Both the position numbers and the translations under genes were made by a program. DNA of 39,198 nucleotides from an uncultured Ruminococcus sp. (GTDB lineage: Bacteria > Bacillota > Clostridia > Oscillospirales > Acutalibacteraceae): positions 1 to 39,198 of the forward strand of contig CACYIC010000034.1 of assembly GCA_902774325.1 (NCBI GenBank). Reading direction: 5' to 3'. Shown here piece by piece: positions 5,885-14,349 of this stretch. The notes under the pieces are model-generated. The model had not been told where the DNA came from and ran no database searches. It saw only the letters and a list, made by a program, of their open reading frames with translations. Position 1 is the first letter of the stretch. Every line of letters begins with the position of its first letter.

Positions 5885-8800
5885 ATGAAAAAACGCATTA
5901 TTTCCGTAACCATCTGTATCTTGCTCCTTGTCGGGATGTTCCCGATGTCGGCGATCTCCGCCGAGGCTGTCGGGGATCCCGTCGAACTGACCGAGGGGAC
6001 CTACGCGCCGGGACAGGTCGTCGTTTTGTTCAAAAACAGCGCGATCGACACCGATACCGTTCCGAAGAAGGGCGAGCTCGCGTCGGTCGGCGCTAACCAC
6101 GGAGAGATGATGGACGCTTCATCCTCGGCGCTCGAGGCTTACTCCGCCGCGGACGAGGAGAGCGATATCCTTTCAAAAAGCTTAGGCGCGGACTTCGTGC
6201 TGGAGGACACGCTGGTGTTTGCCGACGCTTTAGATCATGAGGAGTATCTTCCCGCGCTGGGCGCGTCAGCCGAGTCTGCATCAAAGGACGAGCTCACCGT
6301 AGCGCTGGTTTCATCCGATAAGTACGATACGGCGACGATGATCGAGCTGCTCGGCAAAAACAAAAGTGTCGTGCAGGCTGAACCTAACTACTATGTCTAT
6401 CCGACGAGCCTTGACGATTATTCGCTCAACGATCCCTGCAACAGCTTTCTGTATAATCTGAACTCTCCCGCTGCTGTGAATACCGGCGGCGAGCAGGTGA
6501 ACGACCGCGGAGCTTCTGCGGAAGAAGCGCTGTCGGTCAACGCCTCCTCCGGCTGGAAAAAGCTCACCGGCGACGAGGACGAGGTCGTGGTCGCCGTCAT
6601 TGATACGGGCGTACTCGCGGAGCATGAGGACCTCAGGGATATGATGTGGACGAATCCCGGCAACATCGGTCTTAAGGGCGAACACGGCTATGACTTCTTC
6701 AACAACAGCGGCGATACGACCGACGATAACGGTCACGGTACCCACTGCGCCGGAACGATCGCGGCGCAGGCGAATAACCTCAAGGGCGTGGCGGGCGTCG
6801 CGTCGAAGGCAAATGTTAAGATCATGGCGCTCAAGCTGCTGGGCGGCGACGGAACAAGCGGGGAAGAAGTCTCGACTGTCTATCAGGCTATCGGATGCTT
6901 CAACTATATCCATAAGGCTGTTGCGGGCGGCGTCAATGTCGTCGCCGCCAACAATTCATGGGGGAGCGGAGGACAATCTACAATTTTTGACGAAGTGATC
7001 TCCGTTTTGTGCGACGACGGTGTGATCTGCTACGCCGCCGCGGGAAACTACTATGATGACAACGACCGCACACAGTTCAGTCCGTGTAATTCGGAGTGCG
7101 ACAATATCGTTGCTGTCGGAGCGGCGGATATCACGGGTCTGCCCACGGAATTCACAAATTACGGAAAAACCTCCGTTGACGTTTTCGGCCCCGGAATGAA
7201 TATCCTTTCCGCTGTTTCCGATGACAATTATTTTCCGATGATCTATGACGCGGAGCGGTTCAACGCGACCACCGCGTATTACGGCGAGTTCAATGCCGAA
7301 ACCGTCGTCGCGGACGGCACTGTCACGCCCTCTGTCGGCAGCAAAGCGAGCGGTGACGTCAGCGCTTTCGGCAGCCTGCAATTCGTGAAGCGGCGTACTC
7401 TGGATGACGATGACGACTATGAGATACCGGACGACGCGACGCTCGAGCTGTCTGTCGAGAGTGGCAGGCATTTTAACCCGGATAATCCGTACCGACTGAA
7501 AATCACCGTAAAAAACGCGCAGTACGGCGAGTCGTATTTTATATTCTTCCCTTACGAAAGGACTCGGGTGACCAACGGCGATGACAATACATGGGTCGCC
7601 ATTGACGCGGAATCGATCGCAAGCAGCGACGGCTCCTCCGCGGTCTTCTTCTCGGGAGAGATTTACCGGAAGGACGACGGAAACATGGCTGTCGCGGGAG
7701 AGGTTCCCTTAGCCGGAATCACCGAAAAAGCTTATGACCGGATGGAAATGCACGCTTCCTGCAAGGGCAGCGAGCTGTTCGGTACCGAGGATTTCGGTGA
7801 TAAGGAGACGAGCCTCGGTCTGTGCCTGGTGACTCAATACCAAGAAGGAGAAGCGCACGACGCTTCCGTCTATCTCGACTCTCTCGCGGTCTCAAGACCC
7901 GATTTCGTGCTCGAGCCCGGAACCTCTTATGACCTGATGTCCGGCACCTCTCAGGCGACGCCTGCCGTCTGCGGAGCGGGCACGCTGCTGGCGGCGCTCT
8001 ATCCCAGACAGGATGGCGAAGCCGGAGCCGATTATGTGAGGAGGATCCGCTCAAAGCTTTTCGCCTGCGTCCGTAAGACTGACGTCCTTGCCGATCTGTG
8101 CTCCACGGGCGGATATGTCGATCTGTCCCTGCTCGATTCAGCGGTCCCCTCTGTTTCGGACGCCCTGTGCGACATGGAGAACGAGAGCATCAAACTGATC
8201 GGTGAAAACCTGTTTGAAGGCAGCACCCTGACGTACAAGCGCTTGGCGGTCGACGGCGCGGGAGAAGAAGCGCTGCCTGACGATATGCCGGTCGAGTACG
8301 CTGCCGACGGGTCCGGGCTGATCATTCACAACGCGAAGCGTCTGTTCTCCACCTATACCGCTTTTACCGTGACGTCGCCAAACGGCATGAAGGGCACGGG
8401 AAAGTTCTTCCTCGTCAAGGGGCAAAACAGGCTTACTGTCATTGATTCCTACAGACAGGCGAATGATTGGGACAGAGTCGATGTTCCCTCTCTGCTGACG
8501 GACTCCGACGGCAAGAGCTTGTACGGCTATTACCCCAAAACCGGCGAGATATGCCGGTACGACGGCGAGCAGTTCGTCACCCTGCGCGATACCCGTTTAC
8601 GCGACGCGCTGAGAGATTATCTCATGGAAAACGGAACAGATACCTATTCCGTGTATAACGATAATTCCATCACCTTCTTTACTCCGGACTCACCGATCTG
8701 TGAAAACGGCGTCGTCTATATGGCGATGGTCGACTACGTTTTGGAGGAAGCGTCCGGGGGAGAGGAGGAAGAGCCCGTCTTCCGTAAGGACTGTTATCTG

Positions 8801-9721
8801 GCGTCCTTCGACCTCAACAGCGACGATCATCACTGGCAGTTTACCGGGATGACGATCCCGCCCGACGTGTTTTGGGAGGACGACGCGCTGAATATGACGC
8901 TGACCATGTTTAACGGCAAGCTCGTTTGTATCGGCGACAGCGTTCTGATCGGAGAAAACGACAGCAGCCTCCCGATGTACAGCTACGACCTTGAAACAAA
9001 GGAATGGACAAAGGAGCCCGATTTGCCGTACGTTGCCGATTACTTTGACTGCGTACAGCATAACGGCAGGCTCTATGCGATGTTCGGCTGCGATCCCGAT
9101 ACTTCCTTGTCAAACGAAGAGAGGATACTTCACGATGTATGGCGCTTTGACGGGGAGAAATGGGAAAAAGCAAATGATGATCTCCGCTATGTCGGAAGGG
9201 TCAACGACAATCAGGGCATCCTGCTCCATCCCGACGCGATCGCCGCGGTAAAGAACGGATTTGTTTTTGTCGGACCGTCAGTGGACGGCGGAGGAAATGT
9301 GTTCCTCTATCGCACCGATACCGACAGCGTAGAACCGCTTTATTACACCCCCTCCGATACTATCAGAGACGCAACGGAAAAACAGTCCTGTGTGGCGACA
9401 CGCGACGGCATCTATTATATTTGTAGGAACGACGGAGAAAATCATAACGGCTGGGATCTCTGCCTGCTTCCCGTCAGCGCCGGAGCTTACGAAAGCCCGT
9501 TTGAGGATCATATCCCCGGCGACGTGAACCTCGACGGCAGGGTGGACATCCGCGACGCGACAGCGATACAGAAGCACCTCGCGGGGCTTATCACCCTTGA
9601 GGGCGACGCACTCTCCGCCGCCGATACCGACGGCAGCGGCACGGTAGACATAAACGACGTGACCTACCTGCAAAAATATATCGCGAAATATGATGTAGCG
9701 CTGGGAAAGCAGCCCGCATAA
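5885..9721 (+). CDS. secreted subtilisin-like serine protease with C-terminal dockerin
   Basis: A 1278-residue protein behind TTAGGAGGCGAGCTT. Residues 1-26 are a signal peptide; about 30-185 looks like a propeptide of the fervidolysin type, ending E-P-N-Y-Y. The S8 catalytic residues are D240 (V-I-D-T-G-V), H284 (N-G-H-G-T-H-C-A-G), oxyanion N356 (A-N-N-S-W-G) and S689 (M-S-G-T-S-Q-A-T-P). Between the G-P-G-M-N-I-L-S-A strand and the serine motif there is an insertion of about 230 residues (about 445-677) that looks beta-rich. After the catalytic domain comes a region with kelch-like blades (about 1005-1110, e.g. Y-D-L-E-T-K-E-W). A type I-like dockerin follows at about 1215-1278, with two calcium loops (D-V-N-L-D-G-R-V-D and D-T-D-G-S-G-T-V-D). 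It should be exported and attached to a cohesin-bearing scaffold; no cohesin is in the window. Confidence 0.93.
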   Translation: MKKRIISVTICILLLVGMFPMSAISAEAVGDPVELTEGTYAPGQVVVLFKNSAIDTDTVPKKGELASVGANHGEMMDASSSALEAYSAADEESDILSKSLGADFVLEDTLVFADALDHEEYLPALGASAESASKDELTVALVSSDKYDTATMIELLGKNKSVVQAEPNYYVYPTSLDDYSLNDPCNSFLYNLNSPAAVNTGGEQVNDRGASAEEALSVNASSGWKKLTGDEDEVVVAVIDTGVLAEHEDLRDMMWTNPGNIGLKGEHGYDFFNNSGDTTDDNGHGTHCAGTIAAQANNLKGVAGVASKANVKIMALKLLGGDGTSGEEVSTVYQAIGCFNYIHKAVAGGVNVVAANNSWGSGGQSTIFDEVISVLCDDGVICYAAAGNYYDDNDRTQFSPCNSECDNIVAVGAADITGLPTEFTNYGKTSVDVFGPGMNILSAVSDDNYFPMIYDAERFNATTAYYGEFNAETVVADGTVTPSVGSKASGDVSAFGSLQFVKRRTLDDDDDYEIPDDATLELSVESGRHFNPDNPYRLKITVKNAQYGESYFIFFPYERTRVTNGDDNTWVAIDAESIASSDGSSAVFFSGEIYRKDDGNMAVAGEVPLAGITEKAYDRMEMHASCKGSELFGTEDFGDKETSLGLCLVTQYQEGEAHDASVYLDSLAVSRPDFVLEPGTSYDLMSGTSQATPAVCGAGTLLAALYPRQDGEAGADYVRRIRSKLFACVRKTDVLADLCSTGGYVDLSLLDSAVPSVSDALCDMENESIKLIGENLFEGSTLTYKRLAVDGAGEEALPDDMPVEYAADGSGLIIHNAKRLFSTYTAFTVTSPNGMKGTGKFFLVKGQNRLTVIDSYRQANDWDRVDVPSLLTDSDGKSLYGYYPKTGEICRYDGEQFVTLRDTRLRDALRDYLMENGTDTYSVYNDNSITFFTPDSPICENGVVYMAMVDYVLEEASGGEEEEPVFRKDCYLASFDLNSDDHHWQFTGMTIPPDVFWEDDALNMTLTMFNGKLVCIGDSVLIGENDSSLPMYSYDLETKEWTKEPDLPYVADYFDCVQHNGRLYAMFGCDPDTSLSNEERILHDVWRFDGEKWEKANDDLRYVGRVNDNQGILLHPDAIAAVKNGFVFVGPSVDGGGNVFLYRTDTDSVEPLYYTPSDTIRDATEKQSCVATRDGIYYICRNDGENHNGWDLCLLPVSAGAYESPFEDHIPGDVNLDGRVDIRDATAIQKHLAGLITLEGDALSAADTDGSGTVDINDVTYLQKYIAKYDVALGKQPA

Positions 9722-9732
9722 TCAATTCTTAA

Positions 9733-9787
9733 AACGGCGGAAGAAGAACGAAAATCCTCGTTTTTCTTCCGCCGTTCGGTTTTTTAA
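9733..9787 (+). terminator. terminator of the subtilase gene
   Basis: A 19-bp stem (AACGGCGGAAGAAGAACGA with its complement, one G-U pair) with a six-base loop, followed by CGGTTTTTT. The stem core GGCGGAAGAAGAACGA is repeated in the terminator behind the BspA-like gene. Confidence 0.9.
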
Positions 9788-9799
9788 GAAAAAAGAAAA

Positions 9800-9853
9800 A
9801 ATGACAAAGTTTTCCCCGATCATCTTGATAATTCCGCAAAATAGCAGTATAAT
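9800..9853 (+). promoter_or_regulatory. promoter and upstream element of the BspA-like gene
   Basis: TTGATA and TATAAT (about 9848-9853) are separated by 17 bp. The block just upstream, AAATGACAAAGTTTTCCCCG then ATCATC, matches the block before the subtilase promoter at most positions. The leader to the ATG at 10027 is about 165 nt long. Confidence 0.8.
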
Positions 9854-9892
9854 GACTGTGTATATATATTGACGGAAAGAGAGGGATAGGGT

Positions 9893-10030
9893 ATGCTCAT
9901 GTCAGCGGTCAGCGAGATAACTCTGTCTTTTTCACAAAAAATCTATATACTCAAATCTAAAGCGTACTCTGAGGGAAAGTCCATCCCGTGGGGTGCGCTT
10001 TTGTTGCTTCAAAAAGGAGGAAAAATATGA
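9893..10030 (+). CDS. possible 45-residue leader peptide
   Basis: An ATG at 9893 preceded by GAGAGGGATAGGG opens a 45-codon frame whose TGA stop overlaps the ATG of the BspA-like gene (ATGA, 10027-10030). The peptide starts M-L-M-S-A-V-S-E-I and ends A-L-L-L-L-Q-K-G-G-K-I; the AAGGAGG of the downstream gene lies inside it. The arrangement would allow translational coupling or attenuation of the downstream gene. The same RNA segment can form a hairpin (AAAGCGTAC pairing with GTGCGCTTT, about 9960-10002). I do not recognise the peptide, and chance is possible. Confidence 0.35.
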   Translation: MLMSAVSEITLSFSQKIYILKSKAYSEGKSIPWGALLLLQKGGKI

Positions 10031-13000
10031 ACAAACAAAACATACGACCGATACGGCGCGTTTTGGCGGCGATACTCAGCCTTGCGCTGCTGCTGACCTT
10101 CACGCCGCTGTCGGGGATGGTGACGCTAACGGCTGGCGCGCTTGATGATTCTGTCACCTACATCGACGCGGACGGCACTCTGCAGACCATTACCGAATAC
10201 AACACTGTCAAAAACTACGACGGCCAAATGCATAAAACGTGGAAAGCCGGAAATTACGTTGTGCGGGGCAATGTGACCATAAACGTTACTGGCAGAGCCG
10301 CTGTATTGCTTAGGGAAACAGTCAACCTTATTCTCTGTGACGGCGCACTTCTGACCGTTAATTCAACAAACAGCTGCGCTTTCACGGGCATAGGCGAGAA
10401 ACTCAATATCTTCGCGCAGAGTACGGGCAGCAGCAAAGGAAAACTGACAGCAACAGGCGATACAGGCGTCGAGTGTGAATCCCTGAATGTATATGGCGGA
10501 GAAGTCACATTTGAAGGTACGAGCTATGGTTTGCATTTGGATGGCAATAATGATTCTGAAGGTCTTACCGTGAACGGCGGAGACGTCAGGATTGTGAATA
10601 ATACTGACGATCAAACTGTGATCTATGCTGAATCCTCAATCGGTCATGTGACAGTAGACGGCGGTAAATTGACAGTATCAGGTTCGGGCGGCGGCAAGGC
10701 AATAGAATATATCGATTCGATAGCTTTTAACGACGGCACAGCCAACATAACGGGAAACATTACAGATTTCTCTACTCTTGCGCTGAACGGCGGAAATGTT
10801 ACGATCAAAGGCGGACTCGGAGGATTTGATGAAGATGCGTCTGATAATGAAGTAATACTCGACTATCAACGTCCGACAGATAAATACAAAATCACTAACC
10901 TGAACAAATTGAGTGATAAGAACGATTACACGGTAAAGGTTGCGGAAAACAAGGCAGTATCAGTGGACGGAACAACCTACTCAGGCACATTGACCGATGC
11001 GCAGAGGGCGGCGATAAGCGGCAAAGATATTACTCCCTTTTTCGGTAAAGTCACCGTAGCGGACGGCATAACAGGCGGCACAGTTACGGCGTCCAAGACA
11101 AATAATCTTATTTACGGCGATACCGTCACCCTGACCGTGACACCAAAGACGGGCTATACGGGCGGAACTGTTACGGTCAGGGACAGCAACAATAATGTCA
11201 TTGAAGTAAATAATAATCAGTTTAAAATGCCTGCGAGTGATGTTACCGTCAGCGCGACATTCACTCCCGACTCTGCTTACTTCTCACAGGACGGCGACAC
11301 CTATACGATACACGACGCTGCGGGCTGGGACGTTTTCTGCGATATGCTGGCTGAGAACGACAAGGGCATATTCACCGGCAAGACCGTGACGCTCGCTGAC
11401 GACATCACTGTCAGCCGAATGGCAGGCGGCAGTCATCACGACTTCACCGGCACGTTTGAAGGCAATTATAAGGTGCTGACTTTCAACTACGACGCTGAAG
11501 CTGAATACGCTGCGCCTTTCCGCTACGTCGAAACCGGCTGCGAGATCAAGAATCTCCATGTGAACGGCACCATCACAACCGATAACAAGTACGCCGCAGG
11601 AATCATCGCCCGACAGTACGGCACCGTCACCATCCGCAACTGCCGGAGCAGCGTCAACATTCAGAGCAGCGTCAAGGGCGACGGCACTCACGCCGGGCTT
11701 GTTGCCGTCAACAATAAAAGCGCTGACCTTACCATTGAGGGCTGCGTGTTCGACGGCAAGATCGTCAGCACCGGCACCGGCGATGACGCTACCACAAGCT
11801 GCGGAGGCTTCGTTGGCTGGAGGGATAAAAACGGCTCGCTCACCATCACCGACAGCCTCTATGCCCCGACAGCCGACGATAACGCCGTCGCAGACGGAGC
11901 CACCTTCGCCCGCAACGGCTCTGCGGGAGCGAACTGCTACTACACCGCTGCCCTCGGCACGGCGCAGGGCAAGCAGGCATACACCATCACCCCCGGCGCA
12001 GATGTAACGCTCGATCTTTCCGGTACTCCGACCGAATACAATGTGAGCGGTATCAATGTCTATTCAAGCGGTATCGAATATAACGGTAATCTCTACGCCG
12101 GCAGCGAAGATACGGTTGAGCTGTCGCTTAACTACACGGGCACTCCGGCGGCAGGCTACACTGTGAAAGGCTACACCGCAAGCGCGGGTACGCTCAGCGG
12201 CTCAACGCTGACGATGCCTGCGGAAGATGTTACCATCAATGCAAATTTTGATGTGGAATCCACCTTCGACGCAAGCACAGGCACACTCACCCTGAAAGGT
12301 ACCATACATAACAACAAAGGCATTGTCCTTCCTGACGGTGTAAACAAAGCTGCTGTCCTGCATATCAATGTTGACAGCAACGGTGCGACCTTGCCGCAGG
12401 ATTCGTCATATTTGTTTAGTTATTTCGATAATGTTACATCTATTGACCTTACAGGCGCAGATACAAGAAATGTAACAAATATGAGTTGCATGTTCTCCGA
12501 CTGCTACAACTTGACAGAGCTTGACCTGAGCAGCTTTGATACAGGAAATGTAACAAATATGAGTTGCATGTTCTCCCGCTGCTACAACTTGACAGAGCTT
12601 GACCTGAGCAGCTTTGATACAGGAAATGTAACAAATATGAATTGCATGTTCGAAAACTGCGAAAGCTTGACAGAGCTTGACCTGAGCAGCTTTGATACAA
12701 GCAGTGTAACAAATATGAATGGCATGTTCTCCGACTGCTACAACTTGACAGAGCTTGATCTGAGCAGCTTTGATACAAGTTGTGTAGAGGATATGAGCGG
12801 TATGTTCCTTGCTTGCGTGAATTTGACAGAGCTTGACCTGAGCAGCTTTGATACAAGCTTTGTAAACCATATGACGAATATGTTCTCCAGCTGCGAACAC
12901 TTGACAGAGCTTGATCTGAGCAGCTTTGATACAAGCCGTGTAAGTGATATGATCAGTATGTTCTTAGGCTGTTATTTGTTGAAAACCATTTATGTCAGCG

Positions 13001-14226
13001 AACAATGGAGTACGGAAAGTGTAATCGATTCAACTGATATGTTCCGAGACTGTTTTTGGCTGACAGGCGGCAACGGCACAGCTTATAACGGATCTAAAAC
13101 CGACAGGGAATATGCGTGTATCGACAAGGACGGACAGCCCGGCTACCTGACAGGCACTTATGCGGTGACGGTTCCCGCCGGTATCACCATTTCCCCCGTC
13201 AATGCGATCATTGACAGAGAGGGCTACATCATAGCGGACGCTTTTGTATTCCTCGACCTCGGCTATGACCTCATAGAGATCGACATAACGGATAACAACG
13301 ACGGCACTTATTCATTCACAATGCCTGAGAATAATGTTTCGATGGAAGTGGTAACCGCTTTCACCGACGGCATAGGCGCCGCGCTTGCAGGACATTCGAT
13401 CAGCTTGAAGGGCGATATCGCGGTCAACTTCTATATGGACCTTGACCCCGAGATCGCACAGAGCGAAACAGCCTATATGCAGTTCACGATCCCCAACGGC
13501 AGCACGACGGAGATAAAAACTATGCCGGTCAGGAAAGCGAGTGAGGAAGGCGGATATTACATCTTCAAATGCAGTGTAGCCGCGAAGGATATGAACTCAA
13601 TTATTAAAGCACAGATTTTTGACGGCAACGGAAATCCGGGTACGGAGTACACCTACTCTGTCAGGAGATACGCCGACTATCTGCTGGCGCATACCCGGAA
13701 TAACGCCGACTACGCAAAGGCAGCTCCGATCGTCAGGGCAATGCTCCATTACGGCGCGGCGGCTCAGGGATATTTCGGCAGCACATCTTCACCGGCAAAC
13801 ACAGATATCGAAAGCAACGGCTGGGAGAACGTGACCGCTCAGACGATCAACAAGCCCTACGACCGTACAACCGAGAGCCTCCCCGCGGGCGTGACCTTTG
13901 AGGGCGTGACGCTTTCGCTGAGATCGCAGACCACTCTCTCGCTCTATTTCAAGAGCGACCAACCGCTTGAGTTCTCCTGCGCGGGCATGACCGTCGAAAC
14001 GAAAGCCGTCGGAGAGTACTGCGTCGCGCGTATCCGCGACATCCCCGCAAGGCTGCTCAGCCATGACTTCACCCTCAGCCTCGGCGGCGATTATCAAGTG
14101 ACCTACAGCCCGCTGAACTACTGCTACAATGTGCTCAACGACAGCAGTCAGCCCGATTCGCTCAGGCACGTCGCCCAAACGCTGTACCTCTACTCACAGG
14201 CGGCTGACGCGTACTTTACCGAATAA
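10027..14226 (+). CDS. secreted BspA-like (DUF285) repeat protein
   Basis: A 1399-residue protein; ATG 10027 is chosen because AAGGAGG precedes it, and a longer frame from 9988 has no site. Residues 1-36 form a signal peptide. In order: a region rich in short beta-strand repeats like a right-handed helix (about 50-300), an InlB/Flg_new-like repeat (about 340-416), GLUG-like repeats (about 420-640), a second InlB-like repeat (about 655-742), and seven to eight 25-residue DUF285 leucine-rich units (about 800-1010, L-T-E-L-D-L-S-S-F-D-T). A C-terminal domain (about 1115-1399) ends L-Y-L-Y-S-Q-A-A-D-A-Y-F. There is no LPXTG signal and no dockerin, so the mode of attachment is unknown. Similar proteins are adhesins or surface binding proteins. 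The same C-terminal end recurs in the stub at 662-718. Confidence 0.9.
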   Translation: MNKQNIRPIRRVLAAILSLALLLTFTPLSGMVTLTAGALDDSVTYIDADGTLQTITEYNTVKNYDGQMHKTWKAGNYVVRGNVTINVTGRAAVLLRETVNLILCDGALLTVNSTNSCAFTGIGEKLNIFAQSTGSSKGKLTATGDTGVECESLNVYGGEVTFEGTSYGLHLDGNNDSEGLTVNGGDVRIVNNTDDQTVIYAESSIGHVTVDGGKLTVSGSGGGKAIEYIDSIAFNDGTANITGNITDFSTLALNGGNVTIKGGLGGFDEDASDNEVILDYQRPTDKYKITNLNKLSDKNDYTVKVAENKAVSVDGTTYSGTLTDAQRAAISGKDITPFFGKVTVADGITGGTVTASKTNNLIYGDTVTLTVTPKTGYTGGTVTVRDSNNNVIEVNNNQFKMPASDVTVSATFTPDSAYFSQDGDTYTIHDAAGWDVFCDMLAENDKGIFTGKTVTLADDITVSRMAGGSHHDFTGTFEGNYKVLTFNYDAEAEYAAPFRYVETGCEIKNLHVNGTITTDNKYAAGIIARQYGTVTIRNCRSSVNIQSSVKGDGTHAGLVAVNNKSADLTIEGCVFDGKIVSTGTGDDATTSCGGFVGWRDKNGSLTITDSLYAPTADDNAVADGATFARNGSAGANCYYTAALGTAQGKQAYTITPGADVTLDLSGTPTEYNVSGINVYSSGIEYNGNLYAGSEDTVELSLNYTGTPAAGYTVKGYTASAGTLSGSTLTMPAEDVTINANFDVESTFDASTGTLTLKGTIHNNKGIVLPDGVNKAAVLHINVDSNGATLPQDSSYLFSYFDNVTSIDLTGADTRNVTNMSCMFSDCYNLTELDLSSFDTGNVTNMSCMFSRCYNLTELDLSSFDTGNVTNMNCMFENCESLTELDLSSFDTSSVTNMNGMFSDCYNLTELDLSSFDTSCVEDMSGMFLACVNLTELDLSSFDTSFVNHMTNMFSSCEHLTELDLSSFDTSRVSDMISMFLGCYLLKTIYVSEQWSTESVIDSTDMFRDCFWLTGGNGTAYNGSKTDREYACIDKDGQPGYLTGTYAVTVPAGITISPVNAIIDREGYIIADAFVFLDLGYDLIEIDITDNNDGTYSFTMPENNVSMEVVTAFTDGIGAALAGHSISLKGDIAVNFYMDLDPEIAQSETAYMQFTIPNGSTTEIKTMPVRKASEEGGYYIFKCSVAAKDMNSIIKAQIFDGNGNPGTEYTYSVRRYADYLLAHTRNNADYAKAAPIVRAMLHYGAAAQGYFGSTSSPANTDIESNGWENVTAQTINKPYDRTTESLPAGVTFEGVTLSLRSQTTLSLYFKSDQPLEFSCAGMTVETKAVGEYCVARIRDIPARLLSHDFTLSLGGDYQVTYSPLNYCYNVLNDSSQPDSLRHVAQTLYLYSQAADAYFTE
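12430..13010 (+). repeat. 75-bp tandem coding repeats (DUF285 units)
   Basis: Seven consecutive units of 75 bp plus a diverged capping unit. Each encodes L-T-E-L-D-L-S-S-F-D-T-x-x-V-x-x-M-x-x-M and then F-x-x-C. The DNA core CTTGACCTGAGCAGCTTTGA is almost invariant, and variation is concentrated in the codons after F-D-T and around F-x-x-C. High DNA identity suggests recent expansion or gene conversion, and a region prone to copy-number change. Confidence 0.9.
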
Positions 14227-14282
14227 CGCAGGCGCGAAGCCCGGTCGGTTCCCGATCACTGACCGCGCATCCAAATCAATAA

Positions 14283-14325
14283 AGGCGGAAGAAGAACGAA
14301 ATCTCGTTTTTCTTCCGCCTATTTG
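14283..14325. terminator. bidirectional terminator between the BspA-like and antiporter genes
   Basis: A 17-bp stem (AGGCGGAAGAAGAACGA with TCGTTTTTCTTCCGCCT) and a short AATC loop between two convergent genes. T-rich runs lie inside and after the stem on both strands. The core is the same as in the terminator at 9733-9787. Confidence 0.75.
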
Positions 14326-14349
14326 CTTTGATTATAGTTATACAGCGAG

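Noticed and set aside
5839-6096. Plus-strand frame starting just after the subtilase promoter
   Set aside because: No ribosome binding site, runs out of frame through the signal-peptide region of the subtilase; chance.
12430-13010. Regular 75-bp repeats considered as a CRISPR array
   Set aside because: The repeats are in frame and encode DUF285 units; there are no spacers and no cas genes.
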